Of a DNA stretch of 64,000 bases, positions 28,632 through 37,796 are shown in pieces (positions within the stretch are counted from its first letter, which is position 1; the number at the start of each line of letters is the position of its first letter). This DNA comes from Pseudomonas syringae KCTC 12500 (GTDB taxonomy: Bacteria > Pseudomonadota > Gammaproteobacteria > Pseudomonadales > Pseudomonadaceae). A program made the translations under genes and the position numbers. A model generated the notes under the pieces. It was not told where the DNA came from and ran no database searches. It saw only the letters and a program-made list of their open reading frames with translations. The DNA is taken from assembly GCF_000507185.2 (NCBI RefSeq), contig NZ_AYTM02000002.1, positions 1,387,501-1,451,500 of the forward strand, given 5' to 3'.

Positions 28632-29713
28632 GTGTTCCCTTCGACCCTGCGAGCTACGACCGTCAGCTCGAAGAAAAAACCGTCCGCCTGCGCGAGTTGC
28701 TGGCGCCGTTCGATGCACCCGAGCCGCAGGTGTTCGACTCGCCACGCGAACACTATCGGCTGCGCGCCGAGTTCCGCCTGTGGCGCGAAGACCAGAAGCG
28801 CTACTACGCGATGTTCGCGCCGGGCGATAACAGGACACCGATCCTGCTCGAAGGCCTGCCGATCGCCAGCGAGCGCATAAACGCGCTGATGCCGGTGCTG
28901 CGCGAGCGCTGGGAAGCCAGCCCGACGTTGAACCACAAGCTGTTTCAGGTGGACTTCCTGACCACGCTGGCAGGCGACGCGATGATCACCCTGTGCTATC
29001 ACCGCCCGCTGGACGCCGAATGGCAGGCCGCAGCCGAGCAACTGGCCGCCGAACTGGACGTCAGCCTGATTGGCCGTTCCAAGGGTCAGAAGCTGGTCAT
29101 CGGCCATGATTACGTGACCGAGAAGCTCGACGTGGCTGGCCGCACCTTCAGCTACCGGCAACCGGAAGGCGCTTTCACCCAGCCCAACGGCACGGTGAAC
29201 GGCAAGATGCTCAACTGGGCCTTCGATGCGCTGGGCGAGCGGCAGGACGACCTGCTGGAGCTGTATTGCGGCAATGGCAACTTCACCCTGCCGCTGGCCA
29301 CCCGCGTGCGCAAGGTACTGGCGACCGAAATCAGCAAGACCTCGGTCAATGCGGCGCTAAGCAACCTGGATGACAACGGCGTGGACAACGTCACGCTGGT
29401 GCGCTTGTCCGCCGAAGAACTGACCGAAGCCCTGAATGAAGTGCGCCCGTTCCGCCGTCTGCACGGTGTGGACTTGAAGAGCTACGATTTCGGCAGCGTG
29501 TTCGTCGACCCGCCCCGCGCCGGCATGGACCCGGACACCTGCGAACTGACCCGGCGCTTCGAGCGCATTCTGTACATATCCTGCAACCCGGAAACCCTGG
29601 CCGCCAACATCGCCCAACTGCACGACACCCACAGGGTCGAGCGCTGCGCACTGTTCGATCAGTTTCCGTACACCCACCACATGGAATCGGGCGTGCTGCT
29701 GGTTAGGCGCTGA
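28628..29713 (+). CDS. trmA: tRNA (uracil-5-)-methyltransferase
   Basis: 361 residues, typical. Forms ribothymidine at position 54 of tRNAs. Motifs: SAM site [25 protein letters not shown], and the catalytic Cys in [11 protein letters not shown]. The N-terminus ([13 protein letters not shown]) is family-typical. It overlaps the upstream permease by 4 bp. It is followed by a palindrome (GCCGACG/CGTCGGC around 29734-29752) that could help end transcription. Confidence 0.96.
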   Translation: MSVPFDPASYDRQLEEKTVRLRELLAPFDAPEPQVFDSPREHYRLRAEFRLWREDQKRYYAMFAPGDNRTPILLEGLPIASERINALMPVLRERWEASPTLNHKLFQVDFLTTLAGDAMITLCYHRPLDAEWQAAAEQLAAELDVSLIGRSKGQKLVIGHDYVTEKLDVAGRTFSYRQPEGAFTQPNGTVNGKMLNWAFDALGERQDDLLELYCGNGNFTLPLATRVRKVLATEISKTSVNAALSNLDDNGVDNVTLVRLSAEELTEALNEVRPFRRLHGVDLKSYDFGSVFVDPPRAGMDPDTCELTRRFERILYISCNPETLAANIAQLHDTHRVERCALFDQFPYTHHMESGVLLVRR

Positions 29714-29721
29714 GGCCCCTC

Positions 29722-29800
29722 TGACTGACTATCTTGCCGACGCTCTGCGTCGGCATGTAGTTCTGGACGCTTCGCGTCCTATCGTTTCTCGCTTCCTATC
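29722..29800. repeat. Short palindromic intergenic repeat
   Basis: GCCGACGctctGCGTCGGC followed by GGACGCttcGCGTCC and REP-like CTATCGTTTCTCGC. This style of short hairpin recurs between other genes here (near 35940, 45160, 45430). Confidence 0.5.
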
Positions 29801-29886
29801 TAGCACCAGAAAAATAAATATAGTGGCAGCTCAGCCGCGCCCCAAGCGACCCTCGATATTTACCTGGAGATTCTTAATCTCTATAG

Positions 29887-30372
29887 TTACCAGCACCCAA
29901 CCAATCGCTCCATAACAGTATTTCGTGCCGATATAGAAGCAAGGGCCTTTTCATCAACTTCCTGAACACCATCGCAAAAACGGTAAACCTTAAAACTTTC
30001 ACTAAAGACTGAGATTAGGCGCATGAACAAGAAAACATCAACTTCCACGCCCCCCTCGTCCAGTTCGAGTATGAGCAGCGCTTTGTACTGACCCGCATTA
30101 CGCAGGGTTTTGCCATTGTGTTGAAAATAGTCCTCAAGCGCCTGACCTCTGAGTATTTCCATCCTGATCCAAGGTTCACTTTCTTGCTGAGTACTCCATT
30201 GCTTATTGACCTCCCATTTATTTATCTTCAAATCTAGAAAACTGCAGGCACTTAAAAGTTCTTCATCTTGAACATACGAGACCGGTACATCGCCCCATGC
30301 CTGGAGGATCAAATTTTCTCTTTCGGGCAACACGCCACCCGATTCCAAAGCAACAGCGTATTTATCAGTCAT
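29887..30372 (-). CDS. Probable immunity protein for the adjacent toxin candidate
   Basis: 161 residues, no recognised domain, no signal peptide. It is clearly more AT-rich than the surrounding core genes. It begins inside the stop of the upstream gene (TAATG), a tight coupling typical of toxin-immunity pairs. Trp/Glu-rich with a C-terminal VMERLVGCW. The immunity role is inferred only from position, size and base composition. Confidence 0.5.
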   Translation of the reverse strand: MTDKYAVALESGGVLPERENLILQAWGDVPVSYVQDEELLSACSFLDLKINKWEVNKQWSTQQESEPWIRMEILRGQALEDYFQHNGKTLRNAGQYKALLILELDEGGVEVDVFLFMRLISVFSESFKVYRFCDGVQEVDEKALASISARNTVMERLVGCW

Positions 30373-31502
30373 TACATATTCCCCGTTTCCTGCAAGCGTT
30401 TCAGACCTTTCTCCGCATTCCGGATCAACTCATCTCTTACGGACTGAGGCAGGCGTTTAAAGGCTTTATCGATCTGAGGGGCCAGCGGCTTGGAAAGATC
30501 GGGCCTGAAATCCACGATGGAGTCTTTTCCTCCACCCGATTGTATTTGAAGCTTACCATTGGGTTCGATATCAACGCGTAACAGCCGTTTGCGTCCGTTT
30601 ATCACAGCCTCTACAGGCTGACCAATAGTTTCACTCGCTTTGATTATGCCTTTTGCATTTTCTAGGTTCTTTTCGCCTTCACGGTTAGAGTACGGTACGG
30701 GGGTAAAAGCGTCTTGAGCATCCAGCGTACTCTTGCTCGACCCCGGCCTCTGCAAATCAGATCGCTTCTTCAGCGCATCCTCATGCTTCAGCATCCACTG
30801 CCCCAGTCGTTCGCCTCTGGGGCTGGCTCGCATTTCCTGCGCGAGAAGGCGTGCGTCGCCTCGGCCACGTGTCAGGTATTCAACCATCGCGCCCAACAAC
30901 AGCAGCACGACTTCCACGTGCCCTTTTGCGATGTCTTGAGTGGCGCTGTTCTGGGCGTAAGGATCGTCGCTCATGAACGGGTTTAGCCCTTGTTCGCGAG
31001 GCCCTTGCCATGCTGTTTTGATGCCGCTCAAGTAATAGCCGACGATGTGCGGGAATCCATCGACAACGTACTCGGCGATGGACTTCAGACCCAGCACTCC
31101 CAAAATGAAGGTACTGGTCTGTAATCCCAGCGCAGTGCCGAGAGCGCCACCGGGATAAGCACCTACCCCGAAGAAAGCTGAGCCAACCCCTGCGCCTATC
31201 AAGCCTCCGGTAAAGGCACTGCCCACTACAATCATGGCCGTCTGGGCAACAACATTGATCAAATCCTTGATGATGCTGGCGATGTCGAGGTCCGAAAAAC
31301 GCTGTACCAATATGCGACCAGCCTCCCATTCAGCGAGGACGAATACCCTTCTTACGCAATCAAAACGACGAATGATCAGCGATCGCGAAGGTGCAGGTTC
31401 GTTACGGTGATTGCGAAAGTGGCCGCCTGGCTGATACCCCATGTCGTGGTTCAGCCTTTGTCGCAGCTCACTCCACGAAGGCAGCATGTGGAAAAACAAC
31501 AT
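30372..31502 (-). CDS. DUF6861-like polymorphic toxin / putative T6SS effector
   Basis: 376 residues. The N-terminal ~250 residues resemble the DUF6861 module: a LPSWSELRQRL start, a FDLxR-like stretch (RRFDCVRRVFVLAEWE), then a glycine-zipper-rich hydrophobic part with repeated small residues (GSAFTGGLIGAGVGSAFFG, GGALGTALG) that could insert into a membrane. The C-terminal ~125 residues (after about 250, Ser/Lys-rich then VEAVINGRKRLLRVDIEPNG) form a separate domain that I do not recognise, probably the toxic part. The ATG at 31502 has GGGAG seven bases upstream. No VgrG, PAAR or Hcp gene is near, so it would be an orphan effector delivered by an apparatus encoded elsewhere. AT-rich, suggesting acquisition. 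Confidence 0.5.
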   Translation of the reverse strand: MLFFHMLPSWSELRQRLNHDMGYQPGGHFRNHRNEPAPSRSLIIRRFDCVRRVFVLAEWEAGRILVQRFSDLDIASIIKDLINVVAQTAMIVVGSAFTGGLIGAGVGSAFFGVGAYPGGALGTALGLQTSTFILGVLGLKSIAEYVVDGFPHIVGYYLSGIKTAWQGPREQGLNPFMSDDPYAQNSATQDIAKGHVEVVLLLLGAMVEYLTRGRGDARLLAQEMRASPRGERLGQWMLKHEDALKKRSDLQRPGSSKSTLDAQDAFTPVPYSNREGEKNLENAKGIIKASETIGQPVEAVINGRKRLLRVDIEPNGKLQIQSGGGKDSIVDFRPDLSKPLAPQIDKAFKRLPQSVRDELIRNAEKGLKRLQETGNM

Positions 31503-31872
31503 TCAGTGTCTCCCTGACAACTCTTGATACAGCCCTTGCCAATGGAACCTACCAGAAGGCGCGCAAGAGTTTTGGGGGCACACATCAAAACAGTGAAATT
31601 CGGAAAGTTCTTACAACGCGCCAACTTGCTCAAATGTCCTTCGAGCGCTGTGCCTCTGGCTGGACATCGTTGAGCCTCATTTGTGGGAATAAGCAGCTAC
31701 AACATGTAGGACTAATCTGATCCCGCGGTTGACTACTTGTCCACACGCCAACCCCACTCTAGTCTGCGTGCCGTCGCTGCTGAATCAGCGGCCGGATTTA
31801 GCGATCCGAACCATCAAAAGCATCAGTACACCGCAACCGGCCTCACGCATTACAATGCGTGAGTGCTTGTTA
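31503..31872. other. Intergenic region, no gene seen
   Basis: Spacer upstream of the toxin candidate and of the C4-like RNA. An open plus-strand stretch (31391-31720) is antisense to the toxin start and has no family resemblance. I see no repeat or RNA before 31873. Confidence 0.3.
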
Positions 31873-31985
31873 TGGTGACTGTGTGTGGGAGGCCTTTGGG
31901 TCTGCCGGTTTCTTTGATGGCCGGTTCGCTAACCTGCGCACAGTCGCCACCCTGTTGTTTAGCGACGACAGCTGGTGACTCAACA
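31873..31985 (+). ncRNA. C4-like antisense RNA upstream of a BRO/antirepressor-type gene
   Basis: The sequence GGGAGGCCTTTGGGTCTGCC, then CCGG...CCGGTTCGCTAACCTG and CAGTCGCCACC...CTGGTGACT, has the layout of C4 antisense RNAs (phage P1/P7 type): two short stem-loops followed by a longer stem. GGTGACTG at 31874-31881 is nearly complementary to CAGTCGCCACC at 31941-31951, as expected for the repeated pairing segments. C4 RNAs block expression of a downstream antirepressor, and a BRO-N gene starts 19 bp later. Recognised by eye and recall, without a covariance search. Confidence 0.55.
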
Positions 31986-32003
31986 TCAAAGACTGAGTGC
32001 CCC

Positions 32004-32435
32004 ATGAAGACCGACCCGAAACTTATCCTTTGCACCGACTGTGTAGACCCCCTGATATTCATCCGCCATCACCGTGCGCTGCGTGCCGTGCGCCTAGGGT
32101 ATCAATGCTGGTTTTCCCTGCAGGACATGGCTCGGCTGATGGGCAAGGCGCTGGACGAGCGCTCGACCCGTAAACTGGACAGCGATCAACACCGCCATGT
32201 GTGGCTGCACAGTCATGGCGAATGGCAAAAATGCCTGATGATCAGCGATTCAGGCATTTACGCGCTATTGGTGCATCACTACGTGCCGGAAAACCGCGCA
32301 TTGCGCCTATGGCTCAGCAGCGAAGTAATTCCGACGCTACGTAGCGAATTCACACCGCCTGCACGTCACATTACGGTGGTCTGGTGGCGTCGAATGCTTG
32401 GCCTGCCGCCTGCAAGAGAAAAGTTCGCCGCGTGA
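32004..32435 (+). CDS. BRO-N / antirepressor-like domain protein
   Basis: 143 residues. A BRO-N-type domain spans most of the protein (VRLGYQCWFSLQDMARLMGK, KCLMISDSGIYALLVHHYVPENRALRLWL, EVIPTLR). These domains occur in phage antirepressors and bind DNA. I chose the ATG at 32004; a longer in-frame start at 31863 would translate through the C4-like RNA and gives non-family sequence. No phage structural genes are nearby, so this looks like a domesticated or orphan regulator controlled by the RNA in front of it. Confidence 0.72.
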   Translation: MKTDPKLILCTDCVDPLIFIRHHRALRAVRLGYQCWFSLQDMARLMGKALDERSTRKLDSDQHRHVWLHSHGEWQKCLMISDSGIYALLVHHYVPENRALRLWLSSEVIPTLRSEFTPPARHITVVWWRRMLGLPPAREKFAA

Positions 32436-32558
32436 GCACTCTGCATAAGGAGCAAGGGTGCATCTGTTCATGCTCATCACCGCGAAACTGTCAGAATATT
32501 TATTAGCTTCCTATCGATACGCTGGGGTATAAACCAAAAACCTGAATCAGCTGCTTCG

Positions 32559-33860
32559 ATGGGATCCTTTTTCTTGAGCTCCGAGTCTTCCGCGCCTTCT
32601 GTACCGGTCAAGTTGTCCAGCCAACCCGGTTTCGTCAGTTTTATCCTCTCGCGCCTGATGGCAGTGTTTGCCATGCAGATTCAGGCGGTGGTCGTTGCCT
32701 GGCAGGTCTATGACATGACCCGCGAGCCGATGGCGCTGGCCTATGTGGGTCTTGCTCAGTTCATTCCCATGTTGCTGCTGTTGATGCCTGCCGGGGATCT
32801 GATCGACCGCTACAACCGCAAGGTCATCCTGATGCTCAGTTGGGGTGTGCAGGCGATCTGTGGCGTCATTCTGCTGGTGTTCTCGGCGCTGAAGCTGCAA
32901 GACCTGCGGCTGATCTACGGCGCGCTGATGCTGTACGGCTGCGCCCGCGCCTTTACCGGTCCGGCGCTGCAAAGCCTATTGCCGCAGATCGTCCCGCGCG
33001 ACCAACTGGCCTCGGCCATCGCCACCAACAGCGTGATCATGCGCTGTTCGACCGTCGGAGGCCCACTGATCGGTGGCTATCTGTACTGGCTGGGCGGCGC
33101 AGAGCTGACGTATTCGGTCTGCGTCGCAGCATTCATTGCCGGCATCCTTTTTCTGGCCCCCGTGGCAACGCCCTTTGCCGGTAAACCGGTGGAACTGGGC
33201 TCCAGCGCCTGGGGCCGGTTCACCGCGGGTATTGCCTTCATTCGCTCGCGGCCGATCATCCTTGGCACCATTTCGCTGGACCTGTTCGCCGTGCTGCTCG
33301 GCGGCGTGGTGGCGCTGCTGCCGATCTACGCCCATGAAGTGCTGCACCTCGGGCCGCAAGGGCTGGGCATGCTGCGTGCGTCGATGAGCCTGGGTGAACT
33401 GGGCGTCGGCATTTACCTGAGCATGCGCCCGTTGCAGCGCAACGTCGGCATGACCATGTTTCTCGCCGTCGGCCTGTTCGGCGTAGCGAATCTGGTGTTT
33501 GCACTGTCGACACTGTTCTGGCTATCGTGCCTGGCCCTGCTGATCGCGGGCGCGGCCGACATGGTCAGCGTATTCATCCGTTCGGCGCTAGTGCAGTTCT
33601 CGACGCCGGACAACATGCGCGGCCGGGTCAATGCGGTGAACATGCTGTTCATTGGCTCCTCCAACGAGCTGGGCGAGTTCCGCGCAGGCACCAGCGCCTC
33701 GCTGGTCGGCGCAATCCCTGCCGCAATTCTGGGGGGTGTCTGCACGCTGGGCGTGGTCGGCGCCTGGATGACGGGCTTCAAATCGTTGCGCCAGGTCGAC
33801 CGTTTTGCCGACGCCTCGCCGCCGGACGTGCTCAACGCGCAGCCCGTGAAACAGGCCTGA
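32559..33860 (+). CDS. MFS transporter, EntS-like family
   Basis: 433 residues, about 12 membrane helices, of the MFS_3 type (EntS and similar exporters). Signature between helices 2 and 3: GDLIDRYNRKVILM. Also NMRGRVNAVNMLFIGSSNELGEF late in the protein, typical of this group. It exports small molecules such as siderophores in characterised cases, but no siderophore genes are adjacent, so the substrate is unknown. It stands alone on the plus strand. Confidence 0.85.
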   Translation: MGSFFLSSESSAPSVPVKLSSQPGFVSFILSRLMAVFAMQIQAVVVAWQVYDMTREPMALAYVGLAQFIPMLLLLMPAGDLIDRYNRKVILMLSWGVQAICGVILLVFSALKLQDLRLIYGALMLYGCARAFTGPALQSLLPQIVPRDQLASAIATNSVIMRCSTVGGPLIGGYLYWLGGAELTYSVCVAAFIAGILFLAPVATPFAGKPVELGSSAWGRFTAGIAFIRSRPIILGTISLDLFAVLLGGVVALLPIYAHEVLHLGPQGLGMLRASMSLGELGVGIYLSMRPLQRNVGMTMFLAVGLFGVANLVFALSTLFWLSCLALLIAGAADMVSVFIRSALVQFSTPDNMRGRVNAVNMLFIGSSNELGEFRAGTSASLVGAIPAAILGGVCTLGVVGAWMTGFKSLRQVDRFADASPPDVLNAQPVKQA

Positions 33861-34030
33861 CAGCGGCAGGTTTCAGCAAAACACAGCCACGGCACAGCTT
33901 GCGCGAACCAATCAGCCCCGTTACACCTCTATACCCTCGCATTCTGCACACGACGCTGGCCGGAACGCCGGACTGGCGTATTCGCGTATCAGCAGCGACA
34001 CTCATTGCACGAAAAGAAGAGGGATCCGAC

Positions 34031-34924
34031 ATGCTCTGGAAAAAAGGCCGACGCAGCGACAACGTAGTCGATGCGCGCGATGGCGGCAGCAGTGGTGGCG
34101 GCGGTGGTGGCATGCGCATCGGCGGCAAAGGGCTGGGTATCGGCGGCATCGTGATCATCGTCGCCATCGGCCTGCTGACCGGCCAGGACCCGATGCAGAT
34201 TCTCGGGCAACTGACCGGTCAAGTGACCGAGCAGAGCGCCCCGCCCAGCGCGCAAACGCGTGAAGCGCCGCCGGCCAACGACCAGCAGGCGGAATTCGTG
34301 CGCAGCATCCTTGGCGATACCGAAGACACCTGGCGCGCCGTATTCGCTCAGAACGGTCGCGAATACAAGGACCCTACGCTGGTGCTGTTCAGCGGCCAGG
34401 TCAACTCCGCCTGCGGTCGCGCCACTTCGGCAACCGGTCCGTTCTATTGCCCGGCTGACCAGCAGGTCTATCTGGACATGGAGTTCTTCCGTGAAATGGC
34501 CCAGCGCTTTTCCGCCGCTGGCGACTTCGCTCAGGCTTACGTGATCGCCCACGAAGTCGGGCACCATGTGCAGACCCTGCTGGGCATTTCCGCCAAGGTC
34601 GACAAGGCTCGCCAGGCCGGGCAGAAAATGGAAGGTGCCAACGGTTTACTGGTCCGCCAGGAGCTGCAAGCGGACTGCTTTGCCGGTGTTTGGGCCTACA
34701 ACGCACAAAATCGTTTGAACTGGCTCGAGCCGGGTGATATTGAAGAAGCATTGAACGCGGCCAACGCTATCGGCGATGATCGCTTGCAACAGCAAAGCAG
34801 TGGTCGAGTCGCCCCAGACTCCTTCACTCACGGCACGTCTGCACAGCGTGTACGCTGGTTCAAGGCAGGCTTTGCCCAAGGTCAAATCAATCAATGCGAT
34901 ACATTCGCCGCCAAGAGTCTCTGA
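34031..34924 (+). CDS. ypfJ: Neutral zinc metallopeptidase YpfJ
   Basis: 297 residues. A basic N-terminus with a Gly-rich linker (GGSSGGGGGGMRIGGKG) is followed by one membrane helix (about 40-53). The C-terminal domain carries the zinc motif IAHEVGHHVQTLLG and CGRATSATGPFYCPADQQVY, as in the YpfJ/zinc_peptidase family (TIGR/Pfam Zn_peptidase_2 type). Probably anchored in the inner membrane and facing the periplasm. Substrate unknown. Only 4 bp separate its stop from the next gene, so they form an operon. Confidence 0.87.
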   Translation: MLWKKGRRSDNVVDARDGGSSGGGGGGMRIGGKGLGIGGIVIIVAIGLLTGQDPMQILGQLTGQVTEQSAPPSAQTREAPPANDQQAEFVRSILGDTEDTWRAVFAQNGREYKDPTLVLFSGQVNSACGRATSATGPFYCPADQQVYLDMEFFREMAQRFSAAGDFAQAYVIAHEVGHHVQTLLGISAKVDKARQAGQKMEGANGLLVRQELQADCFAGVWAYNAQNRLNWLEPGDIEEALNAANAIGDDRLQQQSSGRVAPDSFTHGTSAQRVRWFKAGFAQGQINQCDTFAAKSL

Positions 34925-34928
34925 GCAC

Positions 34929-35918
34929 ATGATTAAACCGCTTCTGGTCCTGTTGTTGAGCACTGCCTTCGTGAGCCTCGGGGCGCATGCCGAGGATCAA
35001 GCGGTCAATTCCATCAGCCCGGATCGCCTCGCCATCAATGGTGCCGAGGCGACCCTCGGGTTGAGCCAGGAGTGGGTACATCCCAAGCCGAAGATCGAAC
35101 GCGTGGTGATCGTCCTGCACGGTCGCCTGCGCAACGCGCAAACCTACCTGCGCAGCATCGAACGGGCGGCCAACCAGTCCCGAGAGCGCGGCAAGACCTT
35201 GCTGATCGCCCCGCAATTTCTGGATGAAAGGGATATCGTTGCGCACCACTTGCCTGACTCGATCCTGCGCTGGCGCCAGAACAGCTGGATGGAAGGCGCA
35301 ACGTCCACCGATCCCAAGCCGGTCAGCTCGTTCCTGGTGCTGGACCACATCCTCAAGCGCCTGAGCGACAGCAAGCTGTTCCCCAACCTGAAGGAAATCG
35401 TCATTGCCGGGCACTCCGGTGGTGCGCAGGTGGTGCAGCGCTACGCGATGATCGGCGGCAAGGAAGACGCGCTGCTGCAACGTGAAGGGGTGAAGCTGCG
35501 CTACGTGATCGCCAATCCGTCGTCTTACGCTTACTTCGACGCGGAACGGCCTGAACCGGTAACTGCGCAAAGCTGCCCGAACTTCAACGACTGGAAATAC
35601 GGCCTCAACAAGATGCCGTTCTACTCGGGCAAGGAAAAGCCGGCTGACATCGAGAAGAATTACGTGAAGCGCGACATCACTTACCTGATGGGCGAGCTGG
35701 ACACCGACCGCAATCACCCGGCGCTGGACAAGACCTGCGCCGCCGAAGCGCAAGGCGCCTACCGCCTGATTCGTGGGCAGAACTACTTCAACTATCTGCA
35801 GAAGCGTCACCCGGAAGGGCTGAACCAGCGTTTGGTGATCGTGCCGAAAGTAGGCCACAACGGCGACGGGATCTTCACATCACCGCAAGGCCAGGCGGTG
35901 CTGTTCAAGCCGTTTTGA
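34929..35918 (+). CDS. Secreted alpha/beta hydrolase
   Basis: 329 residues with a Sec signal peptide (MIKPLLVLLLSTAFVSLGAHA, cut after AHA). The nucleophile elbow is IAGHSGGAQVV, the oxyanion region IVLHGRLRNAQTYL, and a late conserved His sits in VPKVGHNGDG. It is probably a periplasmic or secreted esterase-like enzyme. The ATG at 34929 begins 4 bp after the ypfJ stop; longer in-frame starts would overlap ypfJ and remove the signal peptide from the N-terminus. Substrate not predictable. Confidence 0.8.
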   Translation: MIKPLLVLLLSTAFVSLGAHAEDQAVNSISPDRLAINGAEATLGLSQEWVHPKPKIERVVIVLHGRLRNAQTYLRSIERAANQSRERGKTLLIAPQFLDERDIVAHHLPDSILRWRQNSWMEGATSTDPKPVSSFLVLDHILKRLSDSKLFPNLKEIVIAGHSGGAQVVQRYAMIGGKEDALLQREGVKLRYVIANPSSYAYFDAERPEPVTAQSCPNFNDWKYGLNKMPFYSGKEKPADIEKNYVKRDITYLMGELDTDRNHPALDKTCAAEAQGAYRLIRGQNYFNYLQKRHPEGLNQRLVIVPKVGHNGDGIFTSPQGQAVLFKPF

Positions 35919-36003
35919 GTGATCTGGATATAACTATCGTCCCCACGCTCCGCGTTCAACGCTACATACAAGGTTTAGACCGCCTGGAATAAAGGGCTTC
36001 CAG

Positions 36004-36155
36004 GCTTCTGCCCGAAGGGCGTAGGAGCGAACCGGGCGACGCTTAGTTCGTTCGCAAAGACGGTGTTTCAGTCGATGCATTTTCGGCGCTTATACAGCCC
36101 CCTTCGCGAACAAGTTCGCTCCTACGGCCTTCGGCCAGAATCAAAAGCAGACTTG
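36004..36155. repeat. REP composite (BIME-like), copy 1
   Basis: About 150 bp, imperfect palindrome: the left arm GGGCGTAGGAGCGAAC and right arm GTTCGCTCCTACGGCC are inverted copies, around a central GGTGTTTCAGTCGATGCATT. Two more copies lie at 40798-40951 and 45229-45380. It sits between convergent genes (hydrolase and HAD phosphatase). Confidence 0.88.
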
Positions 36156-36200
36156 TGGATCACGATGAGCGCTCCGCATTGGCACGATAAACAGCTCAGA

Positions 36201-36791
36201 TCACCCCAGCATCCCGCGCAGCTCCGTGCAGTCCACCGCGTGCCAGTCAGTCAGCTCTGGCCATGGGTTGTCCTTCAGGTTGACCAGAATGGTCTTGGCG
36301 CCCGCCGCACGGCCGCAGTTCAGGTCATGCATGTAGTCGCCGATCATGACCATCTGCTCCGGCTCGACACTCCAGCGAGTGGCCAGCTGCAGCAAACCTG
36401 CCGGGTCCGGTTTGGGAGTCGCCTCGTCGCGGCCCAGTACATCCTCCACGGCAAAGCAGTCATCCAGGCCGATGGCCTTCAAGGTGATATAGGCCAGCTC
36501 CTGAGCGTTACGGGTGAGTATGCCCAGCTGATAACCGCGCGCTGACAATTCACGAACCAGCTCGACCGCGCCCTCGGCAGGCTGCGAAGCCAGCGCCAGC
36601 TCGCGTTCATGCTCCAGCAGCCAGGCGTGCTTGGCCGCCGATTCCTCAGCGGGCAACGCAGCAAGATGCCCAAGAATGTCGTCGTCCTGGGGGATGCCCA
36701 ATTCACGTTTGATGGCCGGGAAGTCGTGGATAGGGACGGTCAAGGTACCGTCCATGTCGAACACCCAGTGCCGTATACCTTCGAGTGTCAT
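36201..36791 (-). CDS. HAD-superfamily phosphatase (subfamily IA)
   Basis: 196 residues with all four HAD motifs: VFDMDGTLT (nucleophile Asp), ILTRNA, a Lys in ATPKPDP, and IGDYMHDLNCGRAAG. Similar to phosphoglycolate phosphatase-like proteins, but the substrate is open. The ATG at 36791 overlaps the tesB stop (ATGA), so it is co-translated with tesB; this start is preferred over the TTG two codons upstream. Confidence 0.88.
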   Translation of the reverse strand: MTLEGIRHWVFDMDGTLTVPIHDFPAIKRELGIPQDDDILGHLAALPAEESAAKHAWLLEHERELALASQPAEGAVELVRELSARGYQLGILTRNAQELAYITLKAIGLDDCFAVEDVLGRDEATPKPDPAGLLQLATRWSVEPEQMVMIGDYMHDLNCGRAAGAKTILVNLKDNPWPELTDWHAVDCTELRGMLG

Positions 36792-37657
36792 GCCCAATCC
36801 TTACGATGTCGGATCAGCCCTTCCTGACTGACCGATGCGACCAGTTGCCCGTCGCGGTTGAAGATACTGCCGCGCGAGAAGCCGCGCGAGTTGCCTGCCC
36901 AGGGGCTGTCCATCGCGTAGAGCAGCCAGTCATCGGTGCGCAGGTCGTTGTGGAACCACAGCGAATGGTCAAGGCTGGCAACCTGCATGTCGCGCTGCCA
37001 GACGGTTTTGCCGTGTGGCAGCAATGAGGTGGTCAGCAAGTTGAAGTCAGAGGCGTAGGCAAGCATGTAACGATGCAGCGCCTGCACATCCGAGAGGCTG
37101 CCATCGGCGCGGAACCACACGTATTTCACGGGCTCGCCGGGCTTGGGATCGTAGGGATCCTCGGAGGTCACCGGGCGGAACTGGATCGGCTTGGGGCGCA
37201 GAAACTTGTCGTGCATCGCTTCAGGAATCAGGTGCGCGCGGCGGGTCAGCAACTCCAGCTCGGACGGCAGGTCTTCCGGGCCGACAATCTGCGGCATCGT
37301 CGCCTGGTGCTCGAAGCCCTCTTCGTCGTACTGGAACGAAGCGCTGCAGGTAAAAATCGGCTTGCCCTTCTGAATGGCAGTGACGTGGCGCGTGCTGAAA
37401 CTGCCGCCGTCACGTACGCGGTCCACCTGATAGACCACCGGCAAACCGGCATCGCCGGGACGCAGGAAGTAGCCGTGCAGCGAGTGAACATGACGGTCCT
37501 CTTCGACCGTCTGACTGGCGGCGGACAGCGACTGACCCAGTACCTGACCACCAAACAATTGGCGAAAGCCCAGATCCTGGCTATGCCCGCGGAACAGGTT
37601 TTCTTCAATGGCTTCCAGCGTCAGCAACTCAACCAGATCATCCAGCACTTGGCTCAT
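36788..37657 (-). CDS. tesB: Acyl-CoA thioesterase II
   Basis: 289 residues, the typical TesB length, a double hotdog fold that hydrolyses medium- and long-chain acyl-CoAs. Motifs: FRGHSQDLGFRQLFGGQVLGQ at the N-terminus and SLDHSLWFHNDLRTDDWLLY near the C-terminus with the catalytic Asp. I chose the ATG MSQVLDDL at 37657, behind AGAGGAATGAG; the longer frame upstream has no family resemblance. It forms an operon with the HAD gene. Confidence 0.95.
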   Translation of the reverse strand: MSQVLDDLVELLTLEAIEENLFRGHSQDLGFRQLFGGQVLGQSLSAASQTVEEDRHVHSLHGYFLRPGDAGLPVVYQVDRVRDGGSFSTRHVTAIQKGKPIFTCSASFQYDEEGFEHQATMPQIVGPEDLPSELELLTRRAHLIPEAMHDKFLRPKPIQFRPVTSEDPYDPKPGEPVKYVWFRADGSLSDVQALHRYMLAYASDFNLLTTSLLPHGKTVWQRDMQVASLDHSLWFHNDLRTDDWLLYAMDSPWAGNSRGFSRGSIFNRDGQLVASVSQEGLIRHRKDWA

Positions 37658-37796
37658 TCTCATTCCTCTCGTACATCGACTTTGCACTGGTACGGCAACA
37701 GCAGTCGCTGCATTTTCCGACAGGCCTCGGGCCCATCCCACTGGAACGGAATGATACAGACTTAAGATGGTTGGCTTAATTCAATCTGCACCCTGA

